A stretch of 64,000 bases of DNA from JAHFUA01 sp963808725 (GTDB lineage: Bacteria; Acidobacteriota; Terriglobia; Terriglobales; Acidobacteriaceae). The notes under the pieces are model-generated. The model searched no databases. It was not told the DNA's origin and worked only from the letters and a program-made list of their open reading frames with translations. Both the position numbers and the translations under genes were made by a program. The stretch spans positions 1,860,001-1,924,000 of the forward strand of contig CAWEGO010000002.1 in NCBI GenBank assembly GCA_963808725.1. Reading direction: 5' to 3'. Within the stretch, counting starts at the first letter, position 1, and each line of letters begins with the position of its first letter. Of this stretch, positions 16,905 to 27,973 are shown piece by piece.

Positions 16905-18060
16905 ATGATCCCCAGCTTTAATAGAAAATCCACAAGCGTGCGCGGAAGCGCGGCCCTCGCCGCCGTGCTGGCCAGCGGACTTCTGCTCTCCGGTTGCGGC
17001 GAGAAGAAACAGCCGGCCGTAGCGACGCGCGTGCCGGTTACCATCGCCGATGTGGTGCAGAAGACGGTCCCCGTGCAGGTGCGGGTGATCGGCAATGTTG
17101 ACCCGTACACGACGGTGGGGGTCAAGCCACAGATCACGGGCGAGATCGTGGGCGTGCATTTCACCGAGGGCCAGGAACGTTAAGAAGGGACAACTGCTGT
17201 TCACGCTCGACCAGCGACCCTTTGAGGCCGACCTGCTGCGCGCCCAGGCCAACCTGGCGCAGGATGAGGCCAAGGCGAAGAACGCCGAAGTCGAGGCCCA
17301 TCGCTATACCAAGCTGGTGGAAGCCGGAGTAGTGGCGAAAGAGCAGGCGGAGCAGATCCAGACCAACCACGAGGCCATGGTGGCCACAGTGAAAGCCGAC
17401 CGCGCGCAGGTGGAATATGCGCGGGTGCAGTTGATCTACACGAAAATCTATTCTCCACTGGACGGCCGCACCGGCAGCGTGATGCTGCACCTGGGGAACG
17501 TGGTGAAGGCGAATCCCGACGACCCCATGGTCATCATCAACCAGGTCAATCCTATCTACGTGGAGTTCGCGGTGCCGCAGCAGGCGCTGCCGGAGATCAA
17601 GCAGCACATGGCCAGGGGCAAGCTCAAGGTGACGGCCATCATCCAGGGCCAGGAAGAGCGCCCGGAAGAGGGGACACTCACCTTCATCGACAACAACGTG
17701 GACCTCAACAGCGGGACCATCAAGCTGAAGGGCACGTTTGCGAACACCGAGCGGCGGCTATGGCCGGGGCAGTTCGTCAACGTCGCGCTGACCCTGACCG
17801 AGGAGCCGAACGCCATCCTAGTGCCGACGCAAGCCATTCAGACGGGACAGGAAGGTTCGTACGTATTCGTGGTGAAGCCGGACCTGACGGCCGAGCCGCG
17901 GCCAGTGAAGGTGGAGCGCAACATCGACAACCAAGCGGTGATCGCATCGGGCCTGAGCGCCGGCGAGAAGGTGGTGACCGACGGCCAGATCCGTCTCGTG
18001 CCCGGAAGCAAGGTCGAGATCAAGAACGCCGGCATGCAAGCGCAGGAAACCAAGCCATGA
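16905..18060 (+). pseudogene. RND efflux periplasmic adaptor lipoprotein, one frameshift
   Basis: The N-terminus is a lipoprotein signal with lipobox LLLSGCGEKK, so the mature protein would be lipid-anchored in the periplasm. The barrel-sandwich begins VKPQITGEIVGVHFTEGQE; then the frame shifts at about 17178, where one extra C precedes VKKGQLLFTLDQRPFEADL. The alpha-hairpin (residues about 105-170), the YTKIYSPLDGRTGSV half of the lipoyl domain, and the beta-barrel follow to 18060. The span is 1156 bases, one extra base. Repaired length is about 384 residues, normal for AcrA/MdtA-type adaptors that link inner-membrane pump and outer-membrane channel. It overlaps the pump gene by four bases (ATGA). 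Confidence 0.88.
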
Positions 18061-21000
18061 ACCTGGCCGAACTCTTCATCAAGCGGCCGGTCATGACCAC
18101 GCTGGTCATGGCTGCCATCCTGCTTTTCGGCATCATGGGCTACCGTCTGCTGCCGGTCAGCGACCTGCCCAACGTGGACTTCCCCACCATCCTGGTCAGC
18201 GCTACGCCTGCCCGGCGCGACGCCCGAGACCATGGCTTCGGCGGTGGCCACGCCGCTGGAAAAGCAGTTCTCGACCATCGCCGGCGTCGACTCCATGACC
18301 TCGGTCAGCGCGCAGGGCGCCAGCAGCATCACCCTGCAGTTCGCGCTCGACCGCAACATCGACGCCGCGGCGCAAGACGTGCAGTCGATGATCGCCAAGG
18401 CGGCGACCAATCTGCCGCAGAACATGCCCACCCCGCCTTCCTACCAGAAGGTGAACCCGGCCGACCAGCCGATCCTGTACCTGGCGCTGAGCTCGCCCAC
18501 GCTGCGGCTCTCCGACGTGGACGAATACGCCGAAACGCTGATGGCGCAGCGCATCTCCATGGTCAGCGGCGTGGCCCAGGTGCAGGTGTACGGATCGCAG
18601 AAGTACGCCGTGCGCGTGCAGCTCGACCCCCGTGCGCTGGCCTGCCGCCAGCTCGGCATCGACGAAGTCGAGAATGCGGTCGAGAACGGCAACGTCAACC
18701 TGCCGACCGGCATTCTCTACGGCGAGCACCAGGCTTTCACCGTCCAGGCCAACGGGCAGCTCATGAACGCTGCCGCTTACCGCCCGCTGATCGTGGCCTA
18801 CCGCAACGGCTCGCCGGTGCGGCTCGAGCAGATCGGCACGCGTCATCGACAGCGTGGAAAACGACAAGCTGGCGGCCTGGTACAACGACACGAACGTGCC
18901 ATCGTGCTGGCCATCCAGCGCCAGCCCGGCACCAACACCGTCGAGGTGGTGAACGTCGATCAAAGCTCTGCTGCCGACGTTCCGCCAGCAGATGCCCGCC
19001 TCGGTGGACTTGAACATCCTCTACGACCGCTCGGATTCGATCCGCGAGTCGGTTAACGACGTGAAGTTCACCCTGCTGCTGACGCATCGGGCTGGTGATC
19101 CTGGTGATCTTCCTCTTCCTGCGGAACATCTCGGCCACCATCATTCCCAGCCTGGCGCTGCCCATGTCGATCGTCGGCACGTTCGCGGTGATGTACCTGC
19201 TGGGCTACAGCCTGGACAACCTGTCGCTGATGGCGCTGACGCTCTCGGTGGGCTTCGTGGTCGACGACGCCATCGTCATGCTGGAAAACATCGTGCGCCA
19301 CATGGAAGGCGGCGAAGGCGCGCATGCAGGCGGCGCTGACGGGGTCGCGGGAGATCGGCTTCACCATCCTGTCCATGACGCTGTCGCTGGCGGCGGTCTT
19401 CATGCCGGTGCTGTTCATGGGCGGCATCCTGGGCCGGCTGCTGCACGAGTTCGCGGTGACCATCGGCGCCGCCATCCTGGTTTCCGGCTTGGTCTCGCTG
19501 ACCCTGACGCCCATGCTGTGCAGCCGCTTCCTGCGGCCGCCGAAAGAGCAACAGCACGGGCGTCTGTACCGGCTTTCCGAGCGGTTTTCGACGCCATGCT
19601 TGGGCTCTACGTGCGCACATTGAAGCCGGTGCTGCGCCACCGGCTGGCCACCATGATGGTGCTGCTCGCCCTGGTCGCCGGCACCGGATATCTCTTCACG
19701 GTGATCCCCGGCGGCTTTCTGCCCAGCGAGGACACTGGCTCGGTCTTCATGTTTACCGAGGCGCAGCAGGGCATTTCGTTCGAGTCCATGAAGGCGCACC
19801 AGAAAGAGCTGGCCAAGATCGTCATGGACAGCCCCTATGTCGACAACCTGTTTTCCAGCGTGGGCGCCAGCGGCCCCAATGCCACGTTAAATACGGGCCG
19901 CATCTTCATGCGCTTGAAGCCACGCAATACACGGCCGCACGTGGACGAGGTCATCCAGCGGCTGCGTCCCAAGCTGGCGGTGGTCCCCGGTCTGCGGGCC
20001 TTCATGCAGAACCTGCCTCCTATCCGCATCGGCGGCCAGCTCACCAAGTCGCTCTACCAGTTCACGCTGCAAAGCCCGGACACCGGCGAACTCTACAAGT
20101 ACGCGCCCCAACTGGAGACCAGGCTCAAAGGCCTGAAAGAGCTGCAAGACGTCACCAGCGACCTGCAGATCGCCAACCCCCAGGTAAATGTGGAGATCGA
20201 TCGCGACAAGGCGGCCACCCTGGGCGTGAACGCGGAGCAGGTAGAGGACGCGCTCTACTCCGCCTATGGCATGCGCCAGGTTTCCACCATCTATGCGCCC
20301 AACAACGAATACCGGGTGATCCTGGAACTGCTGCCGGAGTACCAGCTCGATCCCACGGCGCTCTCCTTGCTCTACATCCGTTCCAGCAAGGGCAACCTGG
20401 TGCCGCTCAACGCTGTGGCGACGCTGACCCGGAACCTGGGCCGATGACCGTCAATCACCTCGGCCAATTGCCGGCAGTGACCATCTCGTTCAACCTGGCG
20501 CCGGGCGTGGCGCTGGGCGAGGCGGTCGATCGGTGGACAAGATCTCGCGGCAGGTGTTGCCTTCCACCATTACCACCGGCTTCCAGGGAACCGCGCAAGC
20601 GTTTCAGTCGTCGTTCCGCGGCCTGGGTGTGCTGCTGGTCATGGCCATCCTGGTGATCTACATCGTGCTGGGCATCTTGTACGAGAGCTTCATTCACCCC
20701 ATCACGATTCTCTCCGGCCTGCCTGCGGCGGGATTCGGCGCGCTGCTCACGCTGTGGATTTTCCGCCAGCCTTTCTGGCCGCTGGAGTGGCGCGTGACCG
20801 ACCTGAACCTCTACGGCTTCGTGGGGCTGATCATGCTGGTGGGGATCGTGAAGAAGAACGCCATCATGATGATCGATTTCGCGCTGGAGGCACAGCGCAA
20901 GGAGGGCAAGAGCCCGGGCGACGCCATCTACGAAGGCGCCATCATTCGCTTCCGCCCCATCATGATGACCACCATGGCCGCCCTGATGGGCACTTTGCCG

Positions 21001-21225
21001 ATCGCGCTGGGTTTTGGCGCCGGCGCCGAGGCGCGGCGTCCGCTGGGTCTGGCGGTGGTGGGCGGGTTGATCGTCTCCCAGTTGCTCACCCTCTACATCA
21101 CGCCCGTCTTCTATACCTACATGGAAGGGCTGCAACACTGGCTGGGACACTTTCGCCGCAAGAAGAAAACTACCGCCGAGGAATTGCACGTGGGCGAGCC
21201 GGAGCTGGTGGACAGCCAGGATTAG
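18057..21225 (+). pseudogene. RND multidrug efflux pump (AcrB/MdtB-like), multiply frameshifted
   Basis: Protein homology runs continuously from MNLAELFIKRPVMTTLVMAA at 18057 to the stop at 21225, about 1055 residues, the usual RND size. It jumps frame about nine times: near 18209, 18838, 18893, 18955, 19084, 19315, 19582, 20441 and 20531. Most are single-base gains or losses. Key features survive: LLPVSDLPNVDFPTI, the transmembrane-4 proton-relay pair in VGFVVDDAIVMLENI, and the transmembrane-10 Lys in GIVKKNAIMMIDFAL. No substitution nonsense codons were noticed. The pump would export hydrophobic compounds by proton antiport. As written it cannot be translated. Either this stretch was poorly sequenced or the pump has recently begun to decay. 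Confidence 0.85.
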
Positions 21226-21325
21226 CATTGTCACCTAGCCGAATCGCACGTGTGGCACGAGACCTGGACGGCTGGCGATTCACGCCAGCTGCGGCGTCGG
21301 CTTCTTTCATTGGCTGACTGGGCGT

Positions 21326-22093
21326 TTACTCTCGGATTGCGTATTCGCCTGGACGGGTGAACTCAATCAGCCCCATGTCCCGAAGAACCTGAAGTTGCTG
21401 ACGGATTTTCGGCCGCACATTCTGGTTATGCGGGTGAAGCTCCCTCAGGGTGACTTCGAATCCGTAGACCTCTTGTAGCGAGAATTGCCGTTTTCCGAGC
21501 CTACGGATCGCGTTGAGAACGTCCAGTGTCCAGCCCCTCAGTGAAGGTGGAAGCTGCGCTAACCCGCGTATACGCGTGAATTCCCGGCGAACCTTCTGTA
21601 CGGGGACAGCCAAGCCGTCAGATACCATGGCAATTTTCCCGTCGTCTGGTATCCGACTCACAAGGATGTTGCACCCGACCCACCCAGCCCGTCGGGCTTG
21701 CAAGCCAAGCGGGCTCCGCTTTTCAATTACGCTCTTAGAAAAGAAGACTCGAGGAATCAGTACTAGATTTCGAACACACCAACTGCCGGAATAATGCAGA
21801 AGGAACAGGTTCGGTGTCTGGTCCGCGTGGATAGCACGCAGCATCGCATTGTAACCAGCATCGACGACCTTCTTCACGCCCCAGTTCTTAAGACTCTTCA
21901 ATTGGAAGCGCTGGCCGCACACAGGGCAAACGAAATCGGTGGTCGGCGTGTTGGCCGGGGTGGGTGCCAGCTCGTCGGAATCGCACGCCGGACAGTACAG
22001 TTCCCGAGTGCACCAGTCCTCGCTGAGCACACGTACGATCTGAGGGCCAGCCCTGTACCCCGACGCGAGTTCGATCCGCCACTGAAGGTCCAT
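21326..22093 (-). CDS. DpnI-like methyl-directed (GmATC) restriction endonuclease
   Basis: This 255-residue protein aligns by eye along its whole length with DpnI of Streptococcus pneumoniae (254 residues). Shared features are the LSEDWCTRELYCPAC opening, a four-Cys zinc site (CPAC and CPVC), the RRAGWVGCNI segment carrying the Trp that senses the methyl groups, the SLRGWTLDVLNAI helix, and a winged-helix end with IRQQLQVLRDMGLIEF. In the PD-(D/E)XK site, the DpnI D53, E64 and K66 positions read Asp, Gln and Lys (DFVCPVCGQRFQLK). A stop codon directly upstream fixes the start at 22093. DpnI cuts GATC only when adenine is methylated, so such genes protect against Dam-modified DNA. No dam gene is in the window. 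The Glu-to-Gln change may weaken cleavage. Confidence 0.88.
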   Translation of the reverse strand: MDLQWRIELASGYRAGPQIVRVLSEDWCTRELYCPACDSDELAPTPANTPTTDFVCPVCGQRFQLKSLKNWGVKKVVDAGYNAMLRAIHADQTPNLFLLHYSGSWCVRNLVLIPRVFFSKSVIEKRSPLGLQARRAGWVGCNILVSRIPDDGKIAMVSDGLAVPVQKVRREFTRIRGLAQLPPSLRGWTLDVLNAIRRLGKRQFSLQEVYGFEVTLRELHPHNQNVRPKIRQQLQVLRDMGLIEFTRPGEYAIRE

Positions 22094-22158
22094 GGCTCAG
22101 TTTGGGTTGCGGCGATGAAGCCCACACGGGTGCCCCTCTTTCAAACCAGGTATGCCCT

Positions 22159-22320
22159 TCAGCGCCTCCCCTCCTTCCGGTACTCCTTCAGAGCATCCTC
22201 AGCATCCTTCACTGCCCGTGCAATCGCTCGGTCTTCGTCCCCGAACATTCCCCGCATTTGGTAAACCTGTTGGAGCAGGCCATCCAGGGCAGCTGCAAGT
22301 TCCTGTTTGACCTTGATCAT
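22159..22320 (-). CDS. Small 53-residue protein upstream of the DpnI-like gene
   Basis: This is an open frame on the minus strand from ATG 22320 to TGA 22159. GGGGAGGAG, a strong ribosome-binding site, lies 4 bases before the start. The product begins MIKVKQELAAALDGLLQQVY, is highly charged and should be two amphipathic helices (second one AIARAVKDAEDALKEYRKEG). It ends 65 bases before the endonuclease start on the same strand, so it may be cotranscribed. I recognise no family. A role as a regulator or partner of the endonuclease is possible but only suggested by position. Confidence 0.6.
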   Translation of the reverse strand: MIKVKQELAAALDGLLQQVYQMRGMFGDEDRAIARAVKDAEDALKEYRKEGRR

Positions 22321-22377
22321 CGGTCTCCTCCCCTGGACGAGATTTCCCGTTCAGGCACCCGGCTTGAGAACCTTCAT

Positions 22378-22593
22378 TTATACATCTGCAACCCGCCAGT
22401 CAGAGCCTATGCGCACCAGGAGGAAATTATGTTCTCCTCCGCCTGATCCGATGATCTCGGTTATGGGTACCTGAAGGGTGCTCAGGCCGCGTTCAAGTTC
22501 GTCGAGTGCTTCGGGGAAGTCCTTTTCCAGGATGCCGGCAGCATGGGACTCGAAGCGTATTTCGAAATCTCTCGCCTTGAGAGCGTCCAGCAC
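22378..22593 (-). pseudogene. Probable BglII-family restriction endonuclease fragment
   Basis: The 71-residue frame contains FESHAAGILEKDFPEALDEL and PITEIIGSGGGE, which resemble the N-terminal region of BglII-type endonucleases. In those enzymes the GGG motif is followed by a recognition helix and a catalytic ALEIEWNNKDPFFDRD segment. Here the frame departs after GGGE and stops 18 residues later, and no catalytic segment is found downstream in any frame I read. It looks like a 5' remnant left when the rest was replaced. The family call is from memory of the motif pattern and is moderate in strength. Confidence 0.45.
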
Positions 22594-22642
22594 CCGACGA
22601 TGTTAAGTTCAACACTCGGCAATTAGAAGTCACGCCAGTGGT

Positions 22643-22740
22643 TCATCTATGCTCGCTATCATTCAACCGGCGTTTGAGATAAGCCTCCAGATCCGGGCCT
22701 GCGGGATTGGTCAGCAAGGGCTGCAGCGTTGCGCCTTTTT
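22643..22740 (-). pseudogene. 3' remnant of a paralogue of the 23276-23749 gene
   Basis: On the minus strand this reads NPAGPDLEAYLKRRLND. It matches NPAGADFTGYLKRRLNED at the C-terminus of the gene at 23276-23749, with weaker similarity just before it. No matching N-terminal part is present, and the upstream bases are taken by a plus-strand membrane-protein gene. It is therefore a leftover of a duplicated copy. Confidence 0.65.
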
Positions 22741-22826
22741 GGCTCAACACTGGTCTGGGTCCATCCGGACGATGGCTGTTACTGCTGTAATTTGACGCCT
22801 TCCCCGCACCGCCGCAAACTCTCGTC

Positions 22827-23228
22827 ATGATCAGCATCCCTGAGCGCACTGGTTTGATCTCACTCTCTGTCGGCACCGCGTTGCTGGTGGCGAGCAATGT
22901 GATGGGCCATGGCGTCGGCTTTCTGCCTAATCCGCGGAGTGCCCTGCTGCTGGCCGCAACCGGGCTGCTTTTCTTCGTTCTCGCGGACCTGGAGCGGTGG
23001 CGCGGGAAGTTTCTTCGCGCGCTGCAGTTGGTGCTGGCGCTGAGCGCATTCTCGGTAGTCGCTGCCCTGGTCGGCGGCGCCTTGCGGGAGTTCCACCGGG
23101 CGACGGGACAGGATTGGGGTGCGATCCCGCCTCCGCAACTGATTTTTGCCACCACCTACACGCTGGTATCGCTGGTGGCACTGCTGGCCATCAACATCAG
23201 GGCACGGCGACAGTCTCCCCGCTCCTGA
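22827..23228 (+). CDS. Small integral membrane protein of unknown function
   Basis: This 133-residue protein has about four hydrophobic helices: around residues 9-26, 38-54, 64-84 and 104-122. The stretches FLPNPRSALLLAATGLLFFV and FATTYTLVSLVALLAINIRA are clearly membrane-spanning. It has short charged loops and a basic C-terminus (RARRQSPRS). No family is recognised. It lies between the duplicated fragments of an acidobacterial-type hypothetical gene, so the locus has been rearranged. The start at ATG 22827 lacks a strong ribosome-binding site. Confidence 0.6.
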   Translation: MISIPERTGLISLSVGTALLVASNVMGHGVGFLPNPRSALLLAATGLLFFVLADLERWRGKFLRALQLVLALSAFSVVAALVGGALREFHRATGQDWGAIPPPQLIFATTYTLVSLVALLAINIRARRQSPRS

Positions 23229-23275
23229 ATCTGGCGGAGCGGGGACTGCAGGAGAGCCGTGCCGCGGCCCGCTCT

Positions 23276-23749
23276 CTACACGTCCTCATTCAGCCGGCGT
23301 TTCAGATAACCGGTGAAGTCCGCGCCTGCGGGATTGGCCAGTACGGTATCCACCCACGCTTGTCGTTCGAAACACAACACCCGTAAGTCCCAGACCGTGG
23401 AAGCCAGTCCGGTAGGGGTCACGTATTGCAGGTGGTGGGGATTGTCGGCGGGCGAGAGGTAAACCTGGTGATAGAGTTCGTTGTCGTCGGCCCACCAGTC
23501 GAGGGAGACGAAGTTTGCCCCCGGCCCCTCGTGTACTCCCATGAATCCCACGCCGTAGTGGCGGCGGCCGGGAGCTAAGGGTTGTCGCAACCAGCGCAGG
23601 GCCGCCTCCTTGGCCGCCGCCAGCAACTCCGGGTTGAGCGAACCTCCCGGCAAGGTGATGCCATACACCTTGATCCGCCAGTCTCCCTCCTCCCATACCT
23701 CTAGGAAGCGAATCGGACGCCGGCGGTAGGTCTCCAGAAGCTCGGTCAT
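23276..23749 (-). CDS. Conserved protein of unknown function
   Basis: This soluble 157-residue protein contains IRFLEVWEEGDWRIKVYGIT near the N-terminus, YGVGFMGVHEGPGANFVSLD centrally, WWADDNELYHQVYLSPAD, and a C-terminal NPAGADFTGYLKRRLNED motif. It has many aromatic residues and no signal peptide or membrane helix. A truncated paralogous C-terminus lies at 22643-22740, showing local duplication. No function can be assigned. Confidence 0.7.
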   Translation of the reverse strand: MTELLETYRRRPIRFLEVWEEGDWRIKVYGITLPGGSLNPELLAAAKEAALRWLRQPLAPGRRHYGVGFMGVHEGPGANFVSLDWWADDNELYHQVYLSPADNPHHLQYVTPTGLASTVWDLRVLCFERQAWVDTVLANPAGADFTGYLKRRLNEDV

Positions 23750-23817
23750 GCGCGCCCATCATACACATCGGTGCGTTTCACGTTTCAAGTTTCAAGCGGT
23801 GGGCGTATCGCCGGCGG

Positions 23818-24023
23818 TGTCATCCTGAGCTTGCGGCCGCGTGGTTTCCTGTTTGCGGCCGTTCTGGGCCGCGCGGTCGCAAGCGAAGGATCTTGACATT
23901 GCCATTCCTCGGCACGAACGCGTGCTGAGCCTTCTCCGCCAGCATGGGCTGCGCACACACTGCGCCAGATCCTTCGCTCGCCCTTACCTCGCTTATGCTC
24001 GGCTCGGACGGCTCAGGATGACA
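23818..24023. repeat. Inverted pair of dispersed repeats with inserts
   Basis: A plus-oriented copy starts with TCATCCTGAGC and ends GCAAGCGAAGGATCTTG (23818-23897) with extra GCGGCCGC-rich palindromes inside. A minus-oriented copy starts AGATCCTTCGCTCGC and ends GGCTCAGGATGACAC (23970-24023). The pair fills most of the 400-base gap before phhB. Confidence 0.75.
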
Positions 24024-24152
24024 CTTCTGGAGGAAAATGAATGTGACCGATCCGTGGCATGCCGCGTCTGCTATTAGGGCAGCGTACAATCGTGGGCGTG
24101 GCAGGTTTCAGGTGCCGAGACTGGAGCCCTAAAAGATGAAACGAGGTTTTTC

Positions 24153-24497
24153 ATGGCCGAATTAGCCGAAAAGCAGTGCGTTCCCTGCCGCGGCGGCGTC
24201 CCGCCGGTGAAGGGCGCTGGACTGGAGGCACTCAAGAAACAGGTGCCGGGCTGGGAGGCGGTCAACGAGCACCACCTGAAAAAGGGATTCACCTTCCCCG
24301 ATTTCCAGCGCGCGCTCGATTTCGTCAACCGCGTGGGAGCGGTAGCGGAGGAGCAGGGACATCATCCTGATATCTTCCTGGCGTGGGGTAAGGTCGAGAT
24401 CACCATCTGGACCCACAAGATCGATGGCCTCACCGAAAGCGACTTCATCCTGGCGGCAAAGATCGACCGGCTGCAACGCGAGTCAGCGGCAGCTTGA
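24153..24497 (+). CDS. phhB: Pterin-4a-carbinolamine dehydratase
   Basis: The C-terminal 90 residues form the complete dehydratase domain: FTFPDFQRALDFVNRVGAVA, the active-site EEQGHHPDIFLAWGKVEITI, and WTHKIDGLTESDFILAAKID. It dehydrates the carbinolamine formed by aromatic amino acid hydroxylases and recycles tetrahydropterin. The N-terminal 27 residues include CVPCRGGVPP, a Cys pair commonly seen in bacterial members. No hydroxylase gene is adjacent. The start at ATG 24153 fits the usual length of about 100-115 residues. Confidence 0.93.
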   Translation: MAELAEKQCVPCRGGVPPVKGAGLEALKKQVPGWEAVNEHHLKKGFTFPDFQRALDFVNRVGAVAEEQGHHPDIFLAWGKVEITIWTHKIDGLTESDFILAAKIDRLQRESAAA

Positions 24498-24763
24498 GGC
24501 GTTTGTTGGGCGTGAGCGACGTTGCAATTCAGTAATGTGGCGCGGGGCGGTGTGACCTCGCCTGACGCCGTTCTCCTTTGGCGAGTCCATGGACAGGGAA
24601 ACGGCGAAAACCTGTCCCCACCACCCCCACCCCACTTTGCGAATAGGCTAGTACCAACCGGGGAAAAAGGCAATTTCGAGGCACACGCGGCGGAAGCGAT
24701 TGCGCCTCCACATACAATGGCAAGGGTCATCCCTACAACACCGAGAAAGTGGTAGTGTCCCCG
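24498..24763. other. Gap without a recognised gene
   Basis: This stretch of about 265 bases lies between phhB and the next gene. It holds a CCCCACCACCCCCACCCCAC pyrimidine-type run near 24615-24635 but no convincing reading frame, terminator or repeat that I can support. Confidence 0.5.
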
Positions 24764-25426
24764 ATGTGGCCATCTGAACCGTTAGCATCGCGCATATACG
24801 ACTGGGCCAATTGGGGGCTGATTGCGGGTCTGGTGATCGGCGTAACATCAACAATCCTCGTCGTGTGGATGGGTAATGTCAAAGAGGCATATTTGCGAAA
24901 ACAAGTAGCAGACGTAAACCACAGCACTGAGCAATTGAAACGGGAGAACATCTCCTTACTGAAACAGCTAACTGAACAAGGCCCCAGATCGCACTTGCTA
25001 TACGGACAACGGCGCTCCCAGCTGATTGAGCGACTGAAGCCGTTTGCAGGCCAAAGAGTAGAGGTGAGAACCTGCAATATCTCGTTCAACCTATACGTAC
25101 TTGACAACGACACGATTGGGGTAGCTATGTTGCTGCGGCACATTTTGGGCGAAGCCGGATGGGCCGTAAACCCGCCAGCCGTTGAGAGCTGCAGCGGTAC
25201 AGGAATATTTATCTCGCGGCATCCCAAGTCATCCGATTTGACACAGAAGGCCGCAGAGGCGCTGGTCGCTGGACTGGAGCAAGTCCCACTTGTCGTTAAC
25301 GGCGTTCGCCTTTCTGGTGCCCCTCGTCCACAGCAGATGGCGGTCTTTGAAAGTGGTGGCAAAGAAATACCGTTCCCACCGTTGGGCATTGATACCATCA
25401 TCATTGAGGTCTTGGCCCACCCCTGA
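24764..25426 (+). CDS. Membrane-anchored protein of unknown function
   Basis: From ATG 24764 (an in-frame GTG 24749 is possible) this is about 220 residues with one N-terminal membrane helix (ANWGLIAGLVIGVTSTILVV), a coiled-coil stretch (EAYLRKQVADVNHSTEQLKR) and a soluble domain. The latter has RRSQLIERLKPFAGQRVEVR, LRHILGEAGWAV and SGTGIFISRH, a pattern seen in unnamed bacterial proteins that pair such an anchor with an alpha/beta domain. Its base composition is visibly more AT-rich than its neighbours, hinting at transfer. Function unknown. Confidence 0.7.
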   Translation: MWPSEPLASRIYDWANWGLIAGLVIGVTSTILVVWMGNVKEAYLRKQVADVNHSTEQLKRENISLLKQLTEQGPRSHLLYGQRRSQLIERLKPFAGQRVEVRTCNISFNLYVLDNDTIGVAMLLRHILGEAGWAVNPPAVESCSGTGIFISRHPKSSDLTQKAAEALVAGLEQVPLVVNGVRLSGAPRPQQMAVFESGGKEIPFPPLGIDTIIIEVLAHP

Positions 25427-25470
25427 CCCGAAAACGATCCGACTAGCTATTGCCAGTGTGTTATTCCCCG

Positions 25471-25520
25471 TTGTTTTCAATGGTTTAGCCCCATATAATG
25501 CGAAACCGTGCCGCTAAACC
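25471..25520 (+). promoter_or_regulatory. Promoter of the tetraether-synthase-like gene, with dyad
   Basis: TTGTTT at 25471-25476 and a perfect TATAAT at 25494-25499 have 17-base spacing. GGTTTAGC (25482-25489) and GCTAAACC (25513-25520) are perfect inverted arms around the -10 box, a plausible operator. The 5' leader to the start at 25685 would be about 180 bases. It contains GC-rich hairpins, but I could not match it to a known riboswitch. Confidence 0.6.
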
Positions 25521-25684
25521 TCCATTTCACCCACTTCGGGGCTTACCTGTTGGGCTAAGGCACATCATCTAACTAACATAGGGTGAGTATGGGGGGCCTG
25601 TCCTTGGCAACGGCCCGACGCCGAACCGCAAGGTGGCGCCGGGAATATCCGCGCCCTGCGGGCAACCACGAGGAGCTAGAAGCT

Positions 25685-27808
<2,124 letters not shown>

Positions 27809-27837
27809 AGCATCCAGGCCAGCAACGCTTTTGTGGA

Positions 27838-27865
27838 GGCCGCCGGTCTATCCGGCGGCCTTTTT
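27838..27865 (+). terminator. Strong intrinsic terminator after the radical SAM gene
   Basis: A 9-bp perfect stem (GGCCGCCGG with CCGGCGGCC, loop TCTAT) is followed by five T residues, 30 bases after the stop codon. Confidence 0.9.
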
Positions 27866-27897
27866 AGCGAGTAAAATGCGGGGTTTGTGCGTAGTCC

Positions 27898-27946
27898 TGT
27901 CATCCTGAGCGAGCGCGCCCGCCGTTGGCGCGCGAGTCGAAGGATG
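27898..27946 (+). repeat. Dispersed repeat copy
   Basis: This copy reads TGTCATCCTGAGCGAGCGCG and continues to GCGCGCGAGTCGAAGGA. It is nearly identical to 7101-7148 and lies between the terminator and the lipid operon. Confidence 0.85.
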
Positions 27947-27973
27947 ACAGTGTGAATCAAGAACGCAACTGTT

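Noticed and set aside
22643..23155. Minus-strand frame of 170 residues as a complete gene
   Set aside because: Only its last 30 or so residues resemble a protein (the paralogue stub); the rest is antisense to the membrane-protein gene.
25521..25684. Possible riboswitch in the leader of the radical SAM gene
   Set aside because: I compared it by memory with SAM, cobalamin, cyclic di-GMP, TPP and tetrahydrofolate classes and found no matching core; hairpins alone are not enough.
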